Assembly (NCBI RefSeq): GCF_965205175.1
Contig: NZ_OZ242038.1
Span: forward strand, 1,798,001 to 1,862,000
Source: Poriferisodalis sp965205175
GTDB lineage: Bacteria > Actinomycetota > Acidimicrobiia > Acidimicrobiales > Poriferisodalaceae
Length of the DNA stretch: 64,000 nucleotides
Reading direction: 5' to 3'
Part shown: positions 16,647 to 24,451 of the stretch, piece after piece
How the letters are laid out: each line of letters starts with the position of its first letter
Numbering within the stretch: the first letter of the stretch is position 1
Program-made: the position numbers and the translations under genes
Notes under the pieces: model-generated
What the model was told of the DNA's origin: nothing
What the model saw: the letters and a program-made list of their open reading frames with translations, nothing else
Databases searched by the model: none

Positions 16647-18092
16647 TCACAACTCGCAGGTCTCGTCAGGCTCGACTGCTGCGAACTCCTGGACAATCGT
16701 CTGCGAGCCGTCCGGGCCGATCTCCGCGATGTAGATCGGCTGGGCGAGATGGCGGCTGGCGGTGACGGCGATGTCGCCGGTGGGCGTGGACAGCGATTGG
16801 CCGGCCATTGCAGTGATCACGGCGCCGGCTCCCACGGTGCCTGCCTCGTTGGCCGCTGCGGCGTAGAGCAGCGCTGCGTCGTAGATGTGCGAGCTGAACG
16901 TGGAGTGCGGGGCGGCATCGGCCCCGAACAGCTCCGTGTACCGGGCCACGAACTCGGCGTTGGCGGGATTGTCGATTTCCTTGAAGTAGCCCAGTGTCAC
17001 CCGCATCCCGGCGGTCACGGCCGGACCCATGGCGCCGAGGACGTTCTCCTCGTAGATGTTGGCAAGACGAGGCAGGGCCTCTTGGCCGATGCCGAAGTCC
17101 ACCGCTTGGGTCTCGAACGCGACGGCGTCGCCGCCGACCAGCGCAGGGAAGATCAGGTCTGCGCCGGCACCGGCGATCCGCTGGGCCACCGAGGAGAAGT
17201 CCTGCGTGCCGAGGGGCACGTACTCCTCGCCGACAACCTCGCCGCCGGCGGCCTCGATGTACTCGCGGGCCAGCTCGAAGGACCTGCGGGGCCACACGTA
17301 GTCGTTGCCCAGCAGGAACCACTTGGCACCGCCGGTCTCTTCCATCATCCACGGTATGGCGGGCTTCAGCTGCTGGCTCGGCACCTCGCCGGTGTTGAAC
17401 ATGACCGGAGAGCACTCGCCGCCCTCGTAGAGCGCGGCGTAGATGTAGGGCACGCCCGCTGCCTCCGCCAAGGGCCGTGCTGCCTCGCGGGTCGCGCTCG
17501 AGTGGGTCCCGAGCACGACATCGACGCTGTCCGAGTCCAGCAGCTGCTCCATCGCCTGACGGCCGACTTCGGGGTCGGTCGCGTCGTCCGCGAGGAATGT
17601 CTCCACGCTGCGGCCGTTGATCCCTCCCGCGGCGTTGATGTCCATCTCGATCATCTCGGCGATGTTCGCGACCGGCGGGCCGAACACGCCCGCCGCGCCG
17701 CTGTTGGAGAACAGGATGCCGATGCGCACCGGGTCGGCCGTGTCGAGGCTGCCGCCGCTCTGCGAGGGGGCCTCGCTGCTGCCGTCGCCGTTCTCCTCCT
17801 GCTCCTGTTCCTCCTCCTCGTTGCCGGCCTCGGGGTCAGGCGCGGGTGCCTCTTGGGGTTCGGCGACCGATGTAGCGGTCGGTTCGGCGGTGGGCGCTCT
17901 GTCGGTCGTTGGGGCGCCGGACGATTCTTGGTCGTCGCTCCCGCAGGCTGCGGCGAGCAGGCTGACAGCAGCCAGGCCGGTCACGAGCGCGAGCCATCTC
18001 GCCCGGCGGTGCATGCTGGGACTGTGCTTGCTGAGACCGTGCTTGCTGGGACAGTGCTTGCTGGGACGGTGGTGTTGCGAACGAGACGGCAT
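16647..18092 (-). CDS. Lipoprotein substrate-binding protein, amide/urea-type Liv family
   Basis: 481 residues. A signal peptide with lipobox LLAAACGS is followed by a long Pro/Glu-rich linker and then a type I periplasmic binding fold (Peripla_BP_6). Motifs such as LADDATDP, GTHSSATREA and LLGNDYVWPRRS resemble the AmiC/FmdD/UrtA group that binds amides, urea or short peptides rather than leucine. ATG 18092 is preferred; ATG 18014 would start after an N-terminal stretch made of 15-bp repeats. It heads the transporter operon and has a perfect inverted-repeat operator about 50 bp upstream. It is a clear paralogue of the sensor protein encoded at 18.3-19.7 kb. Confidence 0.9.
   Translation of the reverse strand: MPSRSQHHRPSKHCPSKHGLSKHSPSMHRRARWLALVTGLAAVSLLAAACGSDDQESSGAPTTDRAPTAEPTATSVAEPQEAPAPDPEAGNEEEEQEQEENGDGSSEAPSQSGGSLDTADPVRIGILFSNSGAAGVFGPPVANIAEMIEMDINAAGGINGRSVETFLADDATDPEVGRQAMEQLLDSDSVDVVLGTHSSATREAARPLAEAAGVPYIYAALYEGGECSPVMFNTGEVPSQQLKPAIPWMMEETGGAKWFLLGNDYVWPRRSFELAREYIEAAGGEVVGEEYVPLGTQDFSSVAQRIAGAGADLIFPALVGGDAVAFETQAVDFGIGQEALPRLANIYEENVLGAMGPAVTAGMRVTLGYFKEIDNPANAEFVARYTELFGADAAPHSTFSSHIYDAALLYAAAANEAGTVGAGAVITAMAGQSLSTPTGDIAVTASRHLAQPIYIAEIGPDGSQTIVQEFAAVEPDETCEL
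18011..18070. repeat. Four tandem 15-bp repeats at the start of the binding-protein gene
   Basis: Units begin GCATGCTGGGACTGT, GCTTGCTGAGACCGT, GCTTGCTGGGACAGT and GCTTGCTGGGACGGT on the plus strand. They encode the repeated S-K-H-x-P/L residues before the signal peptide of the lipoprotein. Similar 15-bp period arrays occur at 24353-24397 and 42316-42375. Confidence 0.85.
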
Positions 18093-18141
18093 GGATTCCG
18101 CACCCCCTGCCAGATGTGTGCGGCCCTGCGGGCAGGACCCC

Positions 18142-18167
18142 AATATGTCGGTTAGTCGTGACATATT
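18142..18167. promoter_or_regulatory. Perfect 26-bp inverted repeat (candidate ArsR operator)
   Basis: The arms AATATGTC and GACATATT are exact reverse complements with a 10-base spacer. The element is AT-rich in an otherwise GC-rich region. It lies 50-75 bp upstream of the binding-protein start, between a minus-strand TTGACC (18181-18176, possible -35) and the gene. ArsR/SmtB-family repressors bind AT-rich inverted repeats like this, and an ArsR gene lies 1.6 kb upstream on the same strand. Confidence 0.7.
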
Positions 18168-18296
18168 AGCATGTGGGTCAACAGGGGTGCGACGCTCGGC
18201 GGTGCCGCAGGTGCTGTTGCCGCCGCAGTCGTCAGTCGCTGTCTCAGGTGCGGCGCATGCTTCGGGCGCCGCTGTCCCGCTTCGGTCAGCTGCGGC

Positions 18297-19730
18297 TCAG
18301 CAGTTACCGGCTGCTGCGGGGACGTCGGTCAGGACCCTCACGCCGTCGCGGCCGGCCTCGCCCAGGAGCAGGCTGGCCTCCCCGGTGGGCCGGCGCATGC
18401 GGGGTCCGTCGAATCGGACCCTGCGCAGCCCGTCGAGCACAGCCGTGGCATCGGCGCCCCGGCCGCGCCGACATGCCAGCGCCCACGAGTGGACAGCCTC
18501 GTACACGCCCTCTGCAGCGGCCGACACCGGCGCCGAGCACACGCCGAAGCGCTGCACGTAGCGATCCAGGAACTGGCGATTGCGGGCGGTGTCGAGCCCT
18601 TGGAAGTAGCCGAGGACGTTCCATATCCCCGACGCGTCCTCGCCCAAGTGCTCCACGACGGCATCGTCGAGCAGCGGCGCGAATGTGCGGGTCGTGCTGC
18701 GCAGTCCGCAGCCGGCGAACGCCCGCTCGAACCGCACGTGGTCCTGGCCGATGAAGCTGGAGATCACGTGATCGGCACCCGATCGTTGGATCGCCTCGAG
18801 CACCGGCTCGAAGCAGTCCGACCCGATCGGCAGGTAGCTCTCGCCCGCGACCGTGCCGCCCATGCGCGCCACGACGGCGCGCGCAGCGTCGCCGATCGCC
18901 CGCGGCCACGAGTAGTCGTTGCCAGTCAAGTACCAGCGTCGGCCCCCGGTCTCGTCGGCCAGCCGCGGCAGCGCCACGTGCAGCTGGTCGAGCGGAGTCT
19001 CGCCGAAGCGGACCAGCAGCGGGTGCCCGCGCTGCGGCTCGCTCGTCGACGGGTACAGGTACGGAATTCCGGCAGCTACCGCGAGCGGCGCCGCCGCTGC
19101 GAAGGTGGCCGAGGAGTGCATGCCCACCACCACGCTCAGGTCTTCGGTCCGCAGCAGGCGGCTCATGGCGATGCGGCCGACGGCGGCATCGGTGGCGTCA
19201 TCGGCGATCACCAAGCACACCGGCCGCCCCAGCACGCCGCCTTGAGCGTTGATCTCCTCGACGGCGAGGTGCGCGCAGTTGGAGGTGGAGCGGCCCAGTA
19301 TCCCTGCCGCGCCCGACAGCGACAGCAGCAGACCCACGGCAATGGCGCCATTGGCCGGCCGGTGGCTGACCAGTCCGAGCTCGGCGCTCAGCCGCTCGAT
19401 CTCTGCGTCGTCGAGGGTCACTCGCACGGTGACCCTGGTCCCGCCGCTGCGGCCGGGAGCGAACAGGCATGCTACGTGGCCGAGCCACGGCGACTCGTGA
19501 ACCAGATCGATCCTCCGGTACGGGGTGACCGAGGAGATCCGTGCCGTGCCCTCCAGGCCGGCCAGGCCGGCCAGCGGGATCGCCAGTCGCACCAGGCTGC
19601 CGACGCGGACGTCGGCTGTCTCGGCGCCGAACAGCCAGCCGTAGGCCGGGTTGCCCGTGCCGAATCGCAGGAAGGCCTCGCCGGGCGCCACCGCGAGGTG
19701 GGTCTGGTTGTTGAGCACCAGTTGGCCCAT
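18297..19730 (-). CDS. Cytoplasmic SRPBCC-periplasmic-binding-protein fusion, candidate ligand sensor
   Basis: 477 residues with no signal peptide or lipobox. Residues 1 to about 120 look like an SRPBCC (START/AHSA1-type) domain. From about 128 a complete Peripla_BP_6 fold follows, starting AIAVGLLLSLSGAAGILG. It shares strings with the transporter receptor: DDATD, HSSAT, ETGG with W-x-L-x-GNDY-x-WPR, and LGYFQ against LGYFK. Thus it looks like a cytosolic copy of the receptor. ArsR genes are often paired with SRPBCC genes; here the ArsR gene ends 5 bp upstream. I infer that it senses the imported ligand inside the cell and works with ArsR, as AmiC does with AmiR. The architecture is unusual. 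Confidence 0.75.
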   Translation of the reverse strand: MGQLVLNNQTHLAVAPGEAFLRFGTGNPAYGWLFGAETADVRVGSLVRLAIPLAGLAGLEGTARISSVTPYRRIDLVHESPWLGHVACLFAPGRSGGTRVTVRVTLDDAEIERLSAELGLVSHRPANGAIAVGLLLSLSGAAGILGRSTSNCAHLAVEEINAQGGVLGRPVCLVIADDATDAAVGRIAMSRLLRTEDLSVVVGMHSSATFAAAAPLAVAAGIPYLYPSTSEPQRGHPLLVRFGETPLDQLHVALPRLADETGGRRWYLTGNDYSWPRAIGDAARAVVARMGGTVAGESYLPIGSDCFEPVLEAIQRSGADHVISSFIGQDHVRFERAFAGCGLRSTTRTFAPLLDDAVVEHLGEDASGIWNVLGYFQGLDTARNRQFLDRYVQRFGVCSAPVSAAAEGVYEAVHSWALACRRGRGADATAVLDGLRRVRFDGPRMRRPTGEASLLLGEAGRDGVRVLTDVPAAAGNC

Positions 19731-19735
19731 GGCCG

Positions 19736-20098
19736 CTATGCGGGCTGGCCGGGCTCGGCCGCCTTCGCTGCGGCGTGGTCGGCCTCCGCTTCCTCGACTG
19801 CGCTCGCCAGATCCGCCAGCGAGTGCCGGTAGACCGACGTCAAAAAGGCCACGACGGTGCTCGCCGGGCTCGCCGTCACCGAGTAGTAGCGGTAGCGGCC
19901 GTCTCGGCGCTCCGCCACCAACCCGGCCAGCCGCAACACCCGCAAATGTCCCGAGACCGCGGTGCGTCCCACGCCCGCTGTTCGCTTGGCAATCTCGCCG
20001 GCGGTCAGCTCGCCTTCCTCCCCGATGATGCCCAGCACCGCGCGGCGCGTCGGATCGGCCAGCGCGGCGAACACAGCGTCGCTCTCGCGCCCGGGCAC
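19736..20098 (-). CDS. ArsR-family winged-helix transcriptional regulator
   Basis: 120 residues from a GTG. The sequence FAALADPTRRAVLGIIGEEGELTAGEIA followed by RTAVSGHLRVLRLAGLVAERRDGRYRYYSV is the ArsR winged-helix pattern, with the recognition helix in the SGHLRVL part. The metal-site motif ELCVCDL is absent, so it is not a classic metal sensor and belongs to the group often linked with SRPBCC proteins. It lies 4 bp after a lipocalin-like gene and 5 bp before the sensor fusion. Likely target sites are the inverted repeats at 18142-18167 or 5285-5306; this is inference. Confidence 0.88.
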   Translation of the reverse strand: MPGRESDAVFAALADPTRRAVLGIIGEEGELTAGEIAKRTAGVGRTAVSGHLRVLRLAGLVAERRDGRYRYYSVTASPASTVVAFLTSVYRHSLADLASAVEEAEADHAAAKAAEPGQPA

Positions 20099-20102
20099 TG
20101 GC

Positions 20103-20762
20103 TCAGCCCACGGTTGCGCGGACGCGCCGCGTGCCGCCGTCGATGTTCTCGGTGAGCGTGAAGCCGGTGCCGGCGATTCGGTCGCGCATGGCCCACCAGC
20201 GCTGCCGTTGCGAGTGCGACGGCCACGCCACTGCCATCAGCATCGGGCCGACGCTGCGGTGCAGCATGGCTGCCGGGTCGGCCTCGGGGGGAGGTGCCGA
20301 CAGGTCCAGTCGGGGTGCCGCGCCGCCGGCCGCCGCAACGGCGACCCCGACGACGTCGGCCACTAGGCGGCCAGCGAGCGAGAAGCTGCCGCCGGTGAGC
20401 TGACGGTCTGGTGCCACCAGCACACCGTAGGACTCGAACTCGTGGCCGAAGCGGGGCCACAGACCCTGGCCGGTCATCACGCCGGGCTGCCACTGCGTGC
20501 CGTGGCCCACCACGTCGGGGCCGACGTAGCAGCGCTCGTCGCCTGCGAGCTCCAGATCGAAGACCCACTCGCCGGCGAAGGCCGCCATGGCGTGGCTTGA
20601 CAGCTCGGGCGACGGCTCGCAGTGCTGGCGCACTCGCAGGCGTTCGTGTGTTATCGGCGTGACATCGCGGCGCTGAGAAACGGTGCCCCGATAGGTGCCG
20701 TCCGGGTCGTAGACATACTCACAGACAAGCCACTCCCCGCCGAAGCTGTCGGGCCCGCTCAT
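20103..20762 (-). CDS. Lipocalin-like protein (DUF3598-like)
   Basis: 219 residues from ATG 20762. It opens with FGGEWLVCEYVYDPDGTYRGTVSQRRDV, a G-x-W plus beta-hairpin start like the other calycin-type proteins in this locus. A second conserved-looking part reads DLELAGDERCYVGPDVVGHG. No signal peptide. It follows the larger lipocalin-like gene after 28 bp that contain a duplicated 18-bp unit, and is followed by ArsR after 4 bp. Ligand carriage in the pigment pathway is inferred from context; sequence alone only supports a small beta-barrel-type protein. Confidence 0.6.
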   Translation of the reverse strand: MSGPDSFGGEWLVCEYVYDPDGTYRGTVSQRRDVTPITHERLRVRQHCEPSPELSSHAMAAFAGEWVFDLELAGDERCYVGPDVVGHGTQWQPGVMTGQGLWPRFGHEFESYGVLVAPDRQLTGGSFSLAGRLVADVVGVAVAAAGGAAPRLDLSAPPPEADPAAMLHRSVGPMLMAVAWPSHSQRQRWWAMRDRIAGTGFTLTENIDGGTRRVRATVG

Positions 20763-20798
20763 CTTGGGCTGGTCATGCGGGTTGGGCTGGTCATGCGG
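20763..20798. repeat. Tandem 18-bp duplication at an intergenic junction
   Basis: Two near-identical 18-base units (CTTGGGCTGGTCATGCGG and GTTGGGCTGGTCATGCGG) span the stop of one lipocalin-like gene and the region just upstream of the next. Each unit carries a minus-strand ATGACCAGCCCAA, so the duplication may have arisen by slippage of a start region. Confidence 0.75.
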
Positions 20799-21744
20799 GC
20801 TCGAAGGCCAGCGTGCCGTAGACGGTGCCGACACGCTGCTCGCCGCGGTACCACGTGTGCAGCACGGCCTTGGCGGTGCCGTCGAGCGCGGCGGCCTCAC
20901 GGCGCCACATCCGCAGCCCGTCGTCTCGACAGTGGAACTGCCCGCTCAGTGCGCGTCCTCCGCTGAGCGCGGCGCTGCCGACGATGTCGCCTGTCGGGGT
21001 CCACACGCTCCATCCGTCCGATGCCATGGTGAACGACGCATCAGCGGCACATCCCAGACCGGCTAGCTCCACGTCGAAGCGGCGGGCCGCCGCGTCGCCG
21101 GCGTCGGTGTCACCCTCACGTGCGGTGACGGTCTCGCTGCACTCGACCGTTCCGCATTGCTGGAGACCGGCGTCGAGGCAGTGCAGTCGGCCCGACCATG
21201 TGCCCGAGCGCAGCAACAACAGCTCGCCGCGTCCCGCAGCGGGGTCGTTCCGCAGCGCCGCAGGGTCGGGTGCAGGACGGTCGCGGCCATCTGGCCGCGG
21301 TTGCTCGCCTGCGTTCGGCGCCGGTGCAGGCCGGCGCCGGTTCTCGCCTACGACGGTCCAGCGGAGCCGCTCGCCTCGGCTGAGCAGCGCCAAGGACAGC
21401 TGCCGAGTGCCGTCGGGCAGCATCATCAAGAAGAACCGCTGCGAGAGACCCAAGTCCGGCCAGTAGTTGTGAGCAGCCACCAAGCCCTCGCTCAGCGTCT
21501 CGGCGAACCCCACGTTCAGCGGGCCCTCGTAGGTGCGGTGCGGACCCTGCTCGGCAATGGTGTAGGTGCCCGACAACGAGAACGGCCCGTCGAAGCTCAC
21601 CTCCACGGTCACCCGGCCGGCACGGTCGTCGGCTCGGACCGAGCGGGTGTCGCGCCCGATGCCGGCATAGCGCCCGTCGGCACCGTAGACCTCGGCGTCA
21701 CCCACCCACTCGCCGATGCCCTGCGAGAACGCCGTCTCGCTCAC
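20791..21744 (-). CDS. Two-domain lipocalin-like protein
   Basis: 317 residues, overlapping the DUF3891 gene by 4 bp (ATGA). Domain 1 starts GEWVGDAEVYGADGRYAG and contains RTYEGPLNVGFAE. After a Pro/Arg-rich linker (about 130-175) domain 2 starts GTWSGRLHCLDAGLQQCG. Each half starts with G-x-W, the usual entry of calycin barrels. The first motif matches the C-terminal half of the 10.8-11.8 kb protein, which ties the divergent arms of the locus together. The C-terminus VGTVYGTLAFEP also resembles ITDIV-FGPLAW-type endings. Cytosolic ligand binding is likely; the ligand is unknown. Confidence 0.62.
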   Translation of the reverse strand: MSETAFSQGIGEWVGDAEVYGADGRYAGIGRDTRSVRADDRAGRVTVEVSFDGPFSLSGTYTIAEQGPHRTYEGPLNVGFAETLSEGLVAAHNYWPDLGLSQRFFLMMLPDGTRQLSLALLSRGERLRWTVVGENRRRPAPAPNAGEQPRPDGRDRPAPDPAALRNDPAAGRGELLLLRSGTWSGRLHCLDAGLQQCGTVECSETVTAREGDTDAGDAAARRFDVELAGLGCAADASFTMASDGWSVWTPTGDIVGSAALSGGRALSGQFHCRDDGLRMWRREAAALDGTAKAVLHTWYRGEQRVGTVYGTLAFEPA

Positions 21745-22559
21745 GCGGAGATCAGGCGCACCGCCTGTGTCTGCACGGGTGTTGCTTCCAGCACTGCTGC
21801 GAGGTCGGCGCCGGCCGGCTGGGGCGCCAGGTAGCGGCCCTCGGTGGCAAGTTCGAGCCCGTCGCAGGCGAACGGGAACGGATGCAGCGTGTACATGCCG
21901 TCGGACTGCTCGGTGACGGAGACGGTCACGTCGTGGCCGACGCCCTGCGGCACGTTGTGGAACTCCGAGGCACCACGCTCGCCCTCGGGCGACAGGTGGA
22001 AGTACAGCGAGAGCGTGTCGAAGAACTGCAGCTGCTTGTACGCGTGAAACAGGTGCTCCTGGGTGGCATAGGTCGGTTCGCTTGTCGCCAGATCTGCGGT
22101 GAGGCGCTCCTGGCGGCGCTCCTCGGCGGACAGCATGGCATCCACCTCGGGGCGCAGGTCGTCGGGAATCAGGTCGAGGAAGATCTTGTCGCTGAGTCCG
22201 TAGCGTCCGCAGTACAGGCCGTAGGTGTGCATCGAGGAGATGATGCCGCTGAAGGGATGGTGGGCTTCGTTGAACGTCGGCGAGCCTGCCGACGTGCTCA
22301 CGATCTGCCGCAGCGGTGTGGCCGTCAGGTTGTAGGGCAGCCCGGTGGCCGGGTCCTGGGGCGCGGCGGCGTCGAGGTCGGCCCAGCCGGCGTCGTGGTG
22401 ATCCACCACGAACTGCATGGGCTCGGCCGGGTCCAAGCCCGCGAAACGGTCGTTGCCGAAGTTGGCGGCCAGCGATCCGGCAAACGCCGTGTGCTGGTGC
22501 ATGGCGATCACGAACTGCGGCGCATCAGCAGTGCCTTCGGGGGCGCTCTGGACGATCAT
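21741..22559 (-). CDS. DUF3891-family protein
   Basis: 272 residues. Family features are the histidine-rich blocks MHQHTAFAGSLAANFGND, FVVDHHDAGWADLD and NEAHHPFSGIISSMHTYGLY, then a hydrophobic C-terminal part. The spacing of His and Asp residues suggests a metal-bound, HD-like helical site, so a hydrolase is possible, but no activity is established for the family as far as I know. ATG 22559 overlaps the upstream lipocalin-like gene by 4 bp, and its own stop overlaps the next start by 4 bp. This tight coupling with lipocalin-like genes suggests a shared substrate. Confidence 0.75.
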   Translation of the reverse strand: MIVQSAPEGTADAPQFVIAMHQHTAFAGSLAANFGNDRFAGLDPAEPMQFVVDHHDAGWADLDAAAPQDPATGLPYNLTATPLRQIVSTSAGSPTFNEAHHPFSGIISSMHTYGLYCGRYGLSDKIFLDLIPDDLRPEVDAMLSAEERRQERLTADLATSEPTYATQEHLFHAYKQLQFFDTLSLYFHLSPEGERGASEFHNVPQGVGHDVTVSVTEQSDGMYTLHPFPFACDGLELATEGRYLAPQPAGADLAAVLEATPVQTQAVRLISA

Positions 22560-23011
22560 GGCCGCATGATCCGAGCGAAGTCTTGGACCTGGAACAAGAT
22601 GGTCTGCCCGTCGCGCACCTTGTGGGTGAGGATCCGGCGGGTGTCGGGGTCCAAGAAGTAGTGGTTGTTGTAGACGATGCTGTTGCTGACTCGGCTGTCG
22701 ATGGTGAACACGTAGTTGTGCGGGGTCAGCTCGGCGCCTTCGAGGCTGATCTGCTCGCTGTGGGCGAAACACCGCTTGGCTTCGACGCGGATCGGCGTGT
22801 CGTAGACCGTCTCGCCCACCCCGTAGAGGTTCTCGAAGTGCTCGTGGAGGTGCCACGTCTCGTCGTCGAGCCAGTACACGTCCATGTGTACAGCGCTGGA
22901 CTCGAGGAACTCGCCGACAGGGCTGAAGCTCTTGCACAGTCCTTCCCAGCGCCCCATGAAGCACTGATAGGGCCGTGGCGACACCGGGCCGTAGGTCCGT
23001 GACTCACTCAT
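22556..23011 (-). CDS. Small lipocalin-like (DUF3598-like) protein
   Basis: 151 residues, the size of a single calycin barrel. It opens with CFMGRWEGLCKSFSPVGEFLES, close to the W-x-G-x(4)-F/Y-x-P-x-G start of DUF3598 proteins of phototrophs. It continues with alternating hydrophobic strands (DVYWLDDETWHLHEHFENL, NYVFTIDSRVSNSIVYNNHYFLD). No signal peptide. It is the first gene of the minus-strand unit and is divergent from the alpha/beta hydrolase. In phototrophs related barrels are associated with bilin handling, which fits the proposed role here. Confidence 0.65.
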   Translation of the reverse strand: MSESRTYGPVSPRPYQCFMGRWEGLCKSFSPVGEFLESSAVHMDVYWLDDETWHLHEHFENLYGVGETVYDTPIRVEAKRCFAHSEQISLEGAELTPHNYVFTIDSRVSNSIVYNNHYFLDPDTRRILTHKVRDGQTILFQVQDFARIMRP

Positions 23012-23152
23012 GCGGTGCTCACCATAGCCGTCCCGCCCCCGCCCGCCGAACAGTGACGCCCGCCGAACGGCGTCGGCCTAGCGTGATCGGCACAGACCGC
23101 CTGCCCACAGCCGCCTGCCCGCCGACTGCTCACCGAAGACCGGGGCCGCGCC

Positions 23153-24244
23153 ATGATCGTTCGAGCATGTCATTTCGCCTTCCACACCGACGAGGGCGCA
23201 GCGCTGGCCACGCTGTACTACCCGGGCGACGAGCGCCGACTCGCAGAGGCTCGGCTCACCGGGCAGGTGCCGGCGCTGGAGACGCACGCGCCGTGGCCGC
23301 TGGTGGTAGTGATGCCGGGCGTCAACGTGGCGCCCGACGGGTACCGCTGGCTGGCGCGCCGCTTGGTGGCAGACGGGTTGTGCGTGGTGACCTTCGCGGC
23401 AATCGGCTCGCTCGGGCCCGCCGGCCGCGGCATCACTCCAGGCATCGACCTGTCCGCCCTGAGTGCCGAAGAGATCGGCACCCGGCCGTCGTCCACCGTG
23501 CTCGGGCCGCTGCTCGACTGCTTGCGCGGTTCACCCGCATCGGGCATCACCGAGCATGCCGGGGCGAGCGCTGCAGCCGTCGATGCTGTCCGCGCCGGTG
23601 CCGTAGCCCCAGTAGCTGACGGGACAGTGGTTGCCGGCAGCGTGCTGGACGGCACCCCGGCGGCCGGACTCGTAGACCTCGACCGGGTGGTGCTGGGCGG
23701 CCATTCGGCCGGCGGAACCATGGCGCTGCACAACAGCAGTCCGGCTTGGGTTCGGGGCCTGCGTGCCGTGTTCGCCTACGGCGCCCACACCATGATGGCA
23801 TCCGACCTCGGCCACGGCGAGAGCGTCATCGCAGCCGCGCCCGCTGAAGTGCCGGTGCTGTTGCTGTGCGGCGCCGAAGATGGCGTGATCACCGCCAGCA
23901 GCGACCGCTACCGCAGCGACAGCAGCGATGGTCCTCACCATCGCCACGATCCCGTCGGACGCACCTTCGCCGAAGCCCTCGGGCGCAGCTGCGGGGACTC
24001 GTGGCTGGTGGAGCTGTCAGGCGCCGGTCATTTCGCCGTCTGCCGGCCGGTCGACACCACCAGCGGACGCGCGTTCTTGGAGTTCGGCGCGACACAGGGC
24101 GACCCAGTCCCCGACAAAGACGTCCAGGAGCTGCTTGGCGACCTCATCGCAGCGTTCGTCGGCGTGGCGCTCCGTCGGCGCGATGTTGCCCACTTCGAGT
24201 CCGTCGTTGCGCATCGGCTGGTGAGCCGCTGGGACCGCCGCTGA
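23153..24244 (+). CDS. Alpha/beta hydrolase, dienelactone-hydrolase/chlorophyllase-like
   Basis: 363 residues. The nucleophile elbow is GGHSAGG with S185; the acid is probably D243 in LLLCGAEDGVI and the base H293 in SGAGHFAVC. The N-terminal part PLVVVMPGVNVAPDGYRWLARRLVADGLCVV resembles the chlorophyllase and PAF-acetylhydrolase group, whose elbow in plants is GHSRGG. Chlorophyllase removes phytol from chlorophyll. A loop insertion at about residues 125-175 is Ala/Val-rich and repetitive. It is divergent from the lipocalin operon and followed, 207 bp later, by the NYC1/NOL-like gene. A general esterase is the main alternative. Confidence 0.7.
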   Translation: MIVRACHFAFHTDEGAALATLYYPGDERRLAEARLTGQVPALETHAPWPLVVVMPGVNVAPDGYRWLARRLVADGLCVVTFAAIGSLGPAGRGITPGIDLSALSAEEIGTRPSSTVLGPLLDCLRGSPASGITEHAGASAAAVDAVRAGAVAPVADGTVVAGSVLDGTPAAGLVDLDRVVLGGHSAGGTMALHNSSPAWVRGLRAVFAYGAHTMMASDLGHGESVIAAAPAEVPVLLLCGAEDGVITASSDRYRSDSSDGPHHRHDPVGRTFAEALGRSCGDSWLVELSGAGHFAVCRPVDTTSGRAFLEFGATQGDPVPDKDVQELLGDLIAAFVGVALRRRDVAHFESVVAHRLVSRWDRR

Positions 24245-24352
24245 AGCCGGCAGTCCGGTGACCGCCGTCGCTGCAGCGTCCGGTGCAGGATCGACGACCG
24301 GTTGCAGCACCGCGGTCAGCGACCAGACTTTACGACCAGCATTGCTGAGCAG

Positions 24353-24397
24353 GCCAGACTCATGGAGCCCAGACTCATCGAGCCCAGACTCATCGAG
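24353..24397. repeat. Three tandem 15-bp repeats upstream of the SDR gene
   Basis: Units GCCAGACTCATGGAG, CCCAGACTCATCGAG and CCCAGACTCATCGAG lie in the 207-bp gap between the hydrolase and SDR genes, ending 54 bp before the SDR start. The frame through them is open and in phase with the SDR gene, but the strong ribosome site downstream argues that they are untranslated. Apart from this array I see no gene in the gap. Confidence 0.85.
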
Positions 24398-24451
24398 CAC
24401 AGTGGCCGAGCTGCACTGCCCAGTACATGGCAGCACCGTGAAGGGGGTCGG

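Noticed and set aside
18011..18070. Short repeat array as a CRISPR
   Set aside because: Units are 15 bp, directly adjacent, without spacers, and in coding sequence.
23055..23074. Inverted repeat GACGCC-N8-GGCGTC in the divergent gap before the hydrolase gene
   Set aside because: Arms are only 6 bp and fully GC-biased, so chance is a fair explanation.
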